Shown: positions 15,701 through 20,030 of the stretch, piece after piece
How positions within the stretch are numbered: position 1 is the stretch's first letter
Layout: every line of letters begins with the position of its first letter
From: RUG626 sp051866775
GTDB taxonomy: Bacteria > Bacillota > Clostridia > Oscillospirales > Oscillospiraceae
NCBI GenBank assembly: GCA_051866775.1
Contig: JBJDXR010000007.1
Span: 1 to 20,030 of the forward strand
Direction of reading: 5' to 3'
Length of the DNA stretch: 20,030 nucleotides
Notes under the pieces: generated by a model
Told to the model about the DNA's origin: nothing
The model's database searches: none
What the model saw: only the letters and a program-made list of their open reading frames with translations
Made by a program: the position numbers and the translations under genes

Positions 15701-16373
15701 CTCGGTCCCGTATTCCTCCGGAATACGCGTGAAGGATGGCGATATGATCGAGAAGGGCACCATGCTAACAAACGGCGCTCTCAACCCCCACGACATCATG
15801 CGTATACTCGGCCGCGACGCTACACAGGATTATCTCATAAACGAGGTCCAGAAGGTGTATCGTCAGCAGGGCGTTGACATCTCAGATAAGCACATTGAGG
15901 TCATCATCCGTCAGATGATGCGTAAGGTGAGGATCGAGGACGCGGGCGACACGAACCTGCTGTCCGGCTCCACTGTAGATATCCTCGAAGTCAGGGAGGA
16001 GATCGAAAAGCTGGATGCCCGCAAGGCAGCCGGGGAGGAGGAGCTTCGCTATCCAACCTACACCCAGCTCCTGATGGGTATCACAAAGGCATCGCTGGCC
16101 ACGGAGTCCTTCCTGTCGGCCGCTTCCTTCCAGGAGACCACAAAGGTCCTGACGGAGGCCGCTACCAAGGGCAAGGTGGATCATCTTGTAGGCCTTAAGG
16201 AGAACGTCATCATCGGTAAGCTCATCCCTGCTGGATCCGGTCTTTCCATGTACCGTCAGGTATATGAAAACAGCGAGAACGAGCATGAGCATGAGACGGA
16301 GCATATCGATGAGGAACCGGCGGAGCCGGAGGTAGACCTCTCGGCGCTCCTCAATGCAGGAAATGCCATCTGA
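12756..16373 (+). CDS. rpoC: RNA polymerase beta' subunit
   Basis: Catalytic subunit of RNA polymerase, 1205 residues, a normal length for Firmicutes. Zinc site 1 has Cys59, Cys61, Cys74 and Cys77. The active-site loop NADFDGD (446-452) supplies the three Mg2+-binding aspartates (448, 450, 452). Zinc site 2 has Cys792, Cys866, Cys873 and Cys876 in the usual CxxxxxxCxxC spacing. GEPGTQLTMRTFHTGGVA (bridge/trigger region) follows. The tail carries a His/Glu-rich stretch NEHEHETEHIDEE and ends ALLNAGNAI. AGGAGG (12743-12748) lies inside the end of rpoB, 7 bases before the ATG, so the two subunits are translationally coupled. A hairpin terminator with a weak U-tract follows. Confidence 0.99.
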   Translation: MSYAPFEAIKIGIASPEMIREWSYGEVKKPETINYRTLKPERDGLFCERIFGPTKDWECHCGKYKKIRYKGKICDRCGVEVTRSKVRRERMGHIELAAPVSHIWYFKGIPSRMGLMLDLTPRILEKVLYFAAYIVTDPGDTPLMKNQLLSEKEYRDMREKYEDDFKAGMGAEAIKELLHQIDCESLSAELREELKTASGQKKAKLVKRLEVVESFLKSGNKPEWMIIDVLPVIPPEIRPMVQLDGGRFATSDLNDLYRRVINRNNRLKRLIELNAPDIIVRNEKRMLQEAVDALMDNGRRGRAVTGANSRALKSLSDMLKGKQGRFRQNLLGKRVDYSGRSVIVVGPDLKLYQCGVPKEMAIELFRPFVMKKLVEDGVANNIKSAKKMVDKGRTEVWDALEVVIKEHPVLLNRAPTLHRLGIQAFEPILVEGRALRLHPLVCTAYNADFDGDQMAIHVPLSAEAQAEARILMLSAHNLLHPRDGRPVTVPTQDMILGSYYLTFIREEKGTGKAFISPDEAIMAYQSGDVGMHSPIKVRVTREVNGVMKTGIIDTTVGRIIFNNPIPQDLGFVDRSDPAHELDMEIGFKVGKKELGKIIDRCIEKHGFEISVEMLDNVKAQGYKYSTISGMTISVADMTVPEEKKSLIAGTEKKVIEIENMFKRGFITDDERYRLVVSEWEQTTKDVTDALQNSLDEFNPIYMMADSGARGSMAQIRQLAGMRGLIANTAGKTIEIPIKANYREGLTVLEYFISSRGARKGLADTALRTADSGYLTRRMVDVSQDVIIREHDCGTHDGIWAAEKTENGQVTQSFAESIHGRYPAEDVVDETTGEVLFTRDHMFIHSDAAVLEAHGMKRVRVRSVLTCEAKSGVCARCYGLNLATGETVNAGEAVGVIAAQSIGEPGTQLTMRTFHTGGVAGGEHGVEITQGLPRVEELFEARKPKKMATLAEISGKVSMEETHKGAIVAITITNPEDGEVKTYSVPYSSGIRVKDGDMIEKGTMLTNGALNPHDIMRILGRDATQDYLINEVQKVYRQQGVDISDKHIEVIIRQMMRKVRIEDAGDTNLLSGSTVDILEVREEIEKLDARKAAGEEELRYPTYTQLLMGITKASLATESFLSAASFQETTKVLTEAATKGKVDHLVGLKENVIIGKLIPAGSGLSMYRQVYENSENEHEHETEHIDEEPAEPEVDLSALLNAGNAI

Positions 16374-16390
16374 TATTGATTCCGATTTTT

Positions 16391-16421
16391 GAGCGGCACG
16401 GCCAAAAAGGCCGTGCCGCTC
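16391..16421 (+). terminator. probable terminator after rpoC
   Basis: A 13-bp GC-rich stem (GAGCGGCACGGCC with its complement) and loop A5; the following bases GTTTATACATTTT form only a weak U-tract, so some read-through into rpsL is likely. Confidence 0.7.
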
Positions 16422-16533
16422 GTTTATACATTTTAAAATTGATATCAAATGCAGAAAGATCTTAGAAACGGCGTCCGCTTATGCCCAAAACCGCATTAAA
16501 ATGGCGTCTTACAATGTTTTTGGTAAAAAACTA

Positions 16534-16562
16534 TTGACTGCGAATAATAGATGTGATAAAAT
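16534..16562 (+). promoter_or_regulatory. promoter of the rpsL-rpsG-fusA unit
   Basis: TTGACT (16534-16539), 17-base spacer, TAAAAT (16557-16562). The predicted start near 16569 leaves a leader of about 110 nucleotides. The rest of the 16374-16680 gap holds the rpoC terminator and a leader hairpin, but no gene. Confidence 0.75.
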
Positions 16563-16620
16563 CTTTTTCTGCGTGGGGTTTTAGAACTTTACGAGTTATT
16601 TCCTGCGCAAAAATACAGTT

Positions 16621-16652
16621 TTTTAGCGATCAGCCTGAGGCTTTCGTTAAAA
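16621..16652 (+). promoter_or_regulatory. hairpin in the rpsL leader
   Basis: TTTTAGCGA (16621-16629) pairs with TCGTTAAAA (16644-16652) through 9 bp (one G-U), with an inner AGCC/GGCT stem. It ends 15 bases before AGGAGG of rpsL, so it could affect ribosome loading. No family recognised. Confidence 0.5.
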
Positions 16653-16680
16653 TATACAAATAAAGAAAGGAGGAAGAAAA

Positions 16681-17103
16681 TTGCCGACAATTAACCAGCT
16701 TGTAAGAAAGGGAAGACAAACCGCCACTTACAAGTCCACTTCACCGGCCTTGCAGAAGGGACTCAACACTCTCAAAAATCGTGAGACTGATCTTTCGTCT
16801 CCTCAGAAGAGAGGCGTCTGCACCGCAGTCAGAACTTCCACCCCGAAGAAGCCAAACTCCGCTCTCCGTAAGATTGCCCGTGTTCGCCTTACCAACGGTT
16901 ACGAAGTCACTGCTTATATCCCCGGCGTAGGCCACAACCTGCAGGAGCACTCTGTCGTTATGATCCGCGGCGGACGTGTCAAGGATCTGCCTGGTGTCCG
17001 TTACCACATTATCCGTGGTACCCTTGATACTCAGGGAGTCGATGGCCGTCGTCAGGGACGTTCCAAGTACGGCGCCAAGAGGCCCAAAGCAGGTAAGAAA
17101 TAA
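16681..17103 (+). CDS. rpsL: ribosomal protein S12
   Basis: Small-subunit protein at the decoding centre. The 140-residue product has MPTINQLVRKGRQ, the PQKRGVCT segment, TPKKPNSALRK (Lys56-Lys57, the streptomycin-sensitive form) and GGRVKDLPGVRYH (98-109), where Asp102 is the residue that is methylthiolated in some bacteria. It is the long Gram-positive form, with about 14 extra residues (roughly 14-38) before PQKRGVC compared with the E. coli protein. Translation starts at a rare TTG (16681): AGGAGG (16668-16673) is 7 bases upstream and the product then begins exactly as S12 should. First gene of the rpsL-rpsG-fusA-tuf unit; the L7Ae-like gene often found upstream is missing. Confidence 0.98.
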   Translation: MPTINQLVRKGRQTATYKSTSPALQKGLNTLKNRETDLSSPQKRGVCTAVRTSTPKKPNSALRKIARVRLTNGYEVTAYIPGVGHNLQEHSVVMIRGGRVKDLPGVRYHIIRGTLDTQGVDGRRQGRSKYGAKRPKAGKK

Positions 17104-17243
17104 GCCAACCCCAACAGCATAGCCCTGTTGTTATTCATATATCGCGGCTCAGCCGCGGCTTTGATAACCTCGGGGCGCAGCGGAACGCTGCAGAGCGTTT
17201 CGAGTACCTGTGAAATCATTTTATAATGAAGGAGGGAAGCAAA
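17104..17243 (+). promoter_or_regulatory. structured rpsL-rpsG intercistronic region
   Basis: The 140 bases between S12 and S7 hold three tight hairpins: CAACAG/CTGTTG (17112-17130), CGCGGC-TCA-GCCGCG (17143-17157) and GCAGCG-GAA-CGCTGC (17177-17191), the last enclosed by CTCG...CGAG. None has a U-tract. In E. coli the equivalent spacer is bound by S7, which represses its own translation; a similar role here is inference. Confidence 0.5.
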
Positions 17244-17714
17244 GTGCCCAGAAGAGGTAATGTTCCCAAAAGAGAAATACTGCCGGATCCGGTATACGGT
17301 TCTGTACTGGTGACGAAGCTCACCAACAGCATCATGCTGGACGGCAAAAAGGGCGTGGCTCAAAAGGTGGTCTACGGAGCCTTCGATATTATCAAGGAAA
17401 AGACCGGTAAGGATCCACTGGAGGTTTTCCAGCAGGCTCTGGAGAATATCATGCCCAGCTTAGAGGTTAAGGCACGCCGTGTCGGCGGTGCTACCTATCA
17501 GGTGCCTATCGAGGTTCGTCCCGCAAGGCGCCAGACACTCGGTCTGCGCTGGCTCACCAGCTATACAAGAGCCCGCAGTGAAAAGACCATGAAGGAGCGT
17601 CTCGCCGCTGAGATCATGGATGCAGCCAACAACACCGGCGCTGCCGTTAAGAAGCGCGAGGATACCCACAAGATGGCCGAATCCAACAAGGCGTTCGCTC
17701 ACTACAGGTGGTAA
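17244..17714 (+). CDS. rpsG: ribosomal protein S7
   Basis: Primary 16S rRNA-binding protein that starts assembly of the 30S head. The 156-residue product is complete: PRRGNVPKREILPDPVYGS at the N-terminus, GGATYQVPIEVRPARRQTLGLRW (about 85-107) and the C-terminal KREDTHKMAESNKAFAHYRW, all typical of bacterial S7. The start is GTG at 17244, 8 bases after AAGGAGG (17229-17235); an in-frame ATG at 17226 lies before that ribosome site and would add six unrelated residues, so it is rejected. A 140-base structured spacer separates it from rpsL, and fusA follows 61 bases downstream. Confidence 0.98.
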   Translation: MPRRGNVPKREILPDPVYGSVLVTKLTNSIMLDGKKGVAQKVVYGAFDIIKEKTGKDPLEVFQQALENIMPSLEVKARRVGGATYQVPIEVRPARRQTLGLRWLTSYTRARSEKTMKERLAAEIMDAANNTGAAVKKREDTHKMAESNKAFAHYRW

Positions 17715-17775
17715 TCACATTTCATTTTGAAGATTTGGGGAGCGCTGCTTGCCCAAACATCAGGAGATACTTTTT

Positions 17776-19857
17776 ATGCCCAGAGAATATTCGTTAGAGA
17801 ACACCAGAAACATCGGCATCATGGCCCACATCGACGCCGGTAAGACGACTACTACTGAGCGCATACTGTTTTACACAGGACGTACCCACAAGATCGGCGA
17901 GACCCATGAGGGTTCCGCTACGATGGACTGGATGGAGCAGGAGCAAGAGCGTGGAATAACCATCACCTCCGCGGCTACCACCTGCTACTGGAAGGGCACA
18001 CGTATCAACATCATCGATACGCCGGGCCACGTTGACTTCACGGTCGAGGTGGAGCGTTCCCTGAGAGTACTTGACGGTTCCGTAACAGTTATGTGCGCTA
18101 AGGGCGGCGTCGAGCCTCAGTCTGAAACCGTGTGGCGTCAGGCCGATCATTACCACGTTCCCCGCATGATCTATGTCAACAAGATGGACATCATGGGCGC
18201 TGACTTTTACAATGTGCTCAACATGATCCATGACCGTCTCAAGGCCAACGCGGTTCCCATCCAGCTGCCTATCGGGAAGGAAGGCGACTTCCGCGGTATT
18301 ATCGATCTTATCGAGATGAATGCCGATGTCTATTACGATGAGCTGGGCAAGGACATGCGCGTTGAGGAGATCCCCGATGATATGAGGGATCTGGCTGAGG
18401 AGTACCGTATGAAGCTCCTGGAGGCAGTCTCCGATGTTGATGATGAGATCATGGAGAATTACCTTGAGGGGAATCCCATCAGCACGGATGCCATTAAAAA
18501 GGCTATCCGCCATGCCACCGTCAACAACATGATGGTTCCTGTGACCTGCGGCACCTCTTACCGCAACAAGGGCGTTCAGAAGCTGCTTGACGCTATCGTT
18601 GATTTTATGCCGTCGCCTCTCGACATCCCGGCAATAAAGGGCACAGACCCTGTGACCGGCGAGGAGCTTGAGCGTCCGGCGGATGACAATGCGCCGTTCT
18701 CTGCCCTTGCTTTCAAGATCATGACGGATCCGTATGTTGGACGTCTGAGCTTTTTCCGCGTTTACTCCGGCACTGCTGAGGCCGGTACAACCGTCATCAA
18801 CTCCACAAAGAAGCAGCGTGAGCGTCTCGGCCGCATCCTTATGATGCACGCCAATCACCGGACAGATATCGAGAATGTCTATTCCGGCGATATAGCCGCC
18901 GCCGTGGGCCTTAAGAACACCACTACCGGCGACACGCTCTGCGATCCGGATCACCAGATCATTCTTGAGTCCATGGAGTTCCCGGAGCCTGTTATCCGCG
19001 TAGCCATCGAGCCCAAAACCAAGGCCGGTCAGGAGAAGATGGCCATCGCCCTTCAGAAGCTGGCGGAGGAGGATCCGACCTTTAAGACCTACACTGATGA
19101 GGAGACCGGTCAGACCATCATCGCCGGTATGGGCGAACTCCATCTGGAGATCATCGTGGACAGGCTTCTCCGTGAGTTCAAGGTGGAGGCAAACGTCGGA
19201 CGTCCTCAGGTTTCCTATAAGGAGACCATTAAGGGCAAAGCCGATGTGGACTGCAAGTACGCCCGTCAGTCCGGCGGTAAGGGCCAGTATGGTCACGTCA
19301 AGATCAAGATCGAGCCGAACGAGTCCGGCAAGGGCTACGAGTTTGTCAACGCCATTACCGGCGGCGCAATCCCGAAGGAGTATATTCCCTCTGTTGACGC
19401 CGGTATTCAGGGCGCTATGCAGGCCGGTGTGCTTGCAGGCTACCCCGTTGTTGACGTTAAGGTCACACTTTACGACGGCTCCTATCACGAGGTGGACTCC
19501 TCTGAAATGGCCTTTAAGATTGCCGGCTCCATGGCCTTTAAGGAGGCCTGCCAGAAGGCAAATCCCACCATTCTTGAGCCTATCATGAAGGTGGTTGTCA
19601 CTGGACCTGAGGAGTATATGGGAGATATCATCGGCGACATTAACTCCCGCCGCGGCCAGATTTCCGGCACCGATATCCGGAACGGCACGGTCGAAGTTAC
19701 TGCGGATGTTCCTCTGTCCACCATGTTCGGTTATTCCACCGACCTGCGCTCCAAGACACAGGGACGTGCCAACTACAGCATGGAACCGAGCCACTTCATT
19801 GAGATCCCGAAGAATCTTCGTGATGAAATCGTGAAGAGCCGTGGCCAGGACAAATAA
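17776..19857 (+). CDS. fusA: elongation factor G
   Basis: GTPase that drives translocation of tRNAs and mRNA through the ribosome and, with RRF, ribosome recycling. The 693-residue product has the five-domain layout: P-loop AHIDAGKT (17-24), switch I RGITI (59-63), DTPGH (81-85, with catalytic His85), NKMD (135-138), the G5-like CGTSYRNKGVQ, then the beta-barrel domain II, domain III, domain IV with GGKGQYGHV, and domain V. Start: ATG at 17776 with AGGAG (17762-17766) 9 bases before. An in-frame TTG at 17749 also has a GGGGAG upstream, but would add nine residues foreign to the family, which normally begins MPRE. It lies between rpsG and tuf, the classic str operon order. Confidence 0.98.
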   Translation: MPREYSLENTRNIGIMAHIDAGKTTTTERILFYTGRTHKIGETHEGSATMDWMEQEQERGITITSAATTCYWKGTRINIIDTPGHVDFTVEVERSLRVLDGSVTVMCAKGGVEPQSETVWRQADHYHVPRMIYVNKMDIMGADFYNVLNMIHDRLKANAVPIQLPIGKEGDFRGIIDLIEMNADVYYDELGKDMRVEEIPDDMRDLAEEYRMKLLEAVSDVDDEIMENYLEGNPISTDAIKKAIRHATVNNMMVPVTCGTSYRNKGVQKLLDAIVDFMPSPLDIPAIKGTDPVTGEELERPADDNAPFSALAFKIMTDPYVGRLSFFRVYSGTAEAGTTVINSTKKQRERLGRILMMHANHRTDIENVYSGDIAAAVGLKNTTTGDTLCDPDHQIILESMEFPEPVIRVAIEPKTKAGQEKMAIALQKLAEEDPTFKTYTDEETGQTIIAGMGELHLEIIVDRLLREFKVEANVGRPQVSYKETIKGKADVDCKYARQSGGKGQYGHVKIKIEPNESGKGYEFVNAITGGAIPKEYIPSVDAGIQGAMQAGVLAGYPVVDVKVTLYDGSYHEVDSSEMAFKIAGSMAFKEACQKANPTILEPIMKVVVTGPEEYMGDIIGDINSRRGQISGTDIRNGTVEVTADVPLSTMFGYSTDLRSKTQGRANYSMEPSHFIEIPKNLRDEIVKSRGQDK

Positions 19858-19862
19858 AATAG

Positions 19863-19891
19863 TTGCAAAATACCATCGCTTGTTATAAAAT
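19863..19891 (+). promoter_or_regulatory. possible internal promoter for tuf
   Basis: TTGCAA (19863-19868), 17-base spacer, TAAAAT (19886-19891) lies in the AT-rich 102-base fusA-tuf gap, about 60 bases before tuf. Extra transcription of tuf is common because EF-Tu is needed in excess. Confidence 0.5.
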
Positions 19892-19959
19892 ACTCTCATC
19901 CTTGAGTAATAAATTAATTTAGAAGTTATTTTCATATTAATAAGGAGGAAGATTTCGAA

Positions 19960-20030
19960 ATGGCTAAGCAAAAGTTTGAAAGAACCAAGCCCCATGTAAA
20001 CATCGGCACCATCGGTCACATCGACCATGG
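19960..20030 (+). CDS. tuf: elongation factor Tu, 5' end (cut by window)
   Basis: Carries aminoacyl-tRNA to the ribosome. Only the first 23 codons and part of codon 24 are present: MAKQKFERTKPHVNIGTIGH followed by IDH and the first two bases of a Gly codon. This is the typical EF-Tu start, running into the P-loop GHxDHGK. AAGGAGG (19942-19948) precedes the ATG by 11 bases, slightly longer than for its neighbours. Last visible gene of the rpsL-rpsG-fusA-tuf unit. Confidence 0.97.
   Translation, partial: MAKQKFERTKPHVNIGTIGHIDH

Noticed and set aside
17749..17775. TTG start for fusA with its own GGGGAG site
   Set aside because: It would add nine residues not found in EF-G; the ATG at 17776 has AGGAG at good spacing and gives the usual MPRE start.
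17794..20028. Very long open frame (744 codons) on minus opposite fusA
   Set aside because: It exactly mirrors the fusA coding region, lacks a plausible ribosome site and has a low-complexity, His/Gly/Asp-rich composition typical of antisense frames in codon-biased genes.

Overview
The window looks like a chromosomal segment of a low-to-mid GC Gram-positive anaerobe of the class Clostridia, possibly Oscillospirales or Ruminococcaceae-like. This rests on the long Gram-positive form of S12, an acidic RpoB tail, TTG/GTG starts behind strong AGGAGG sites, textbook sigma-A promoters, many U-tract terminators, a yybP-ykoY leader on mntP, and a glyoxalase-fold protein resembling the C-terminal part of clostridial KDPG aldolases. 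The lineage is an inference; no rRNA gene is present to settle it.

Left part (1-5433), small unrelated units: the 3' end of a possible small regulator (3-86) and its terminator; a palindromic intergenic element; htpG (minus) divergent from a stand-alone VOC-domain protein (plus); a shared bidirectional terminator; a cold-shock protein and mntP (both minus), mntP behind a manganese riboswitch with a perfect sigma-A promoter; divergently, a metallo-beta-lactamase-fold hydrolase. A 160-base gene-free stretch follows.

Middle part (5434-8955): a DUF389 membrane protein and, just upstream of it on the same strand, a heparanase-like GH79 glycosidase without a signal peptide; then a tRNA-Leu(GAG) gene with its own promoter and terminator, also on minus. 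Between the tRNA and rpoB lies the most intriguing spot: a consensus, extended -10 rpoB promoter faced by an opposing promoter, whose predicted short transcript would run back across the rpoB start site and end at a strong terminator directly upstream of the rpoB -35 box.

Right part (8956-20030), core information processing on plus: rpoB-rpoC (overlapping by one base), then a second unit rpsL-rpsG-fusA-tuf (tuf cut by the window end). rplJ/rplL, usually directly upstream of rpoB, and the L7Ae-like gene often found between rpoC and rpsL are absent here. Structured leaders precede rpoB, rpsL and rpsG, consistent with several points of transcriptional or translational control.
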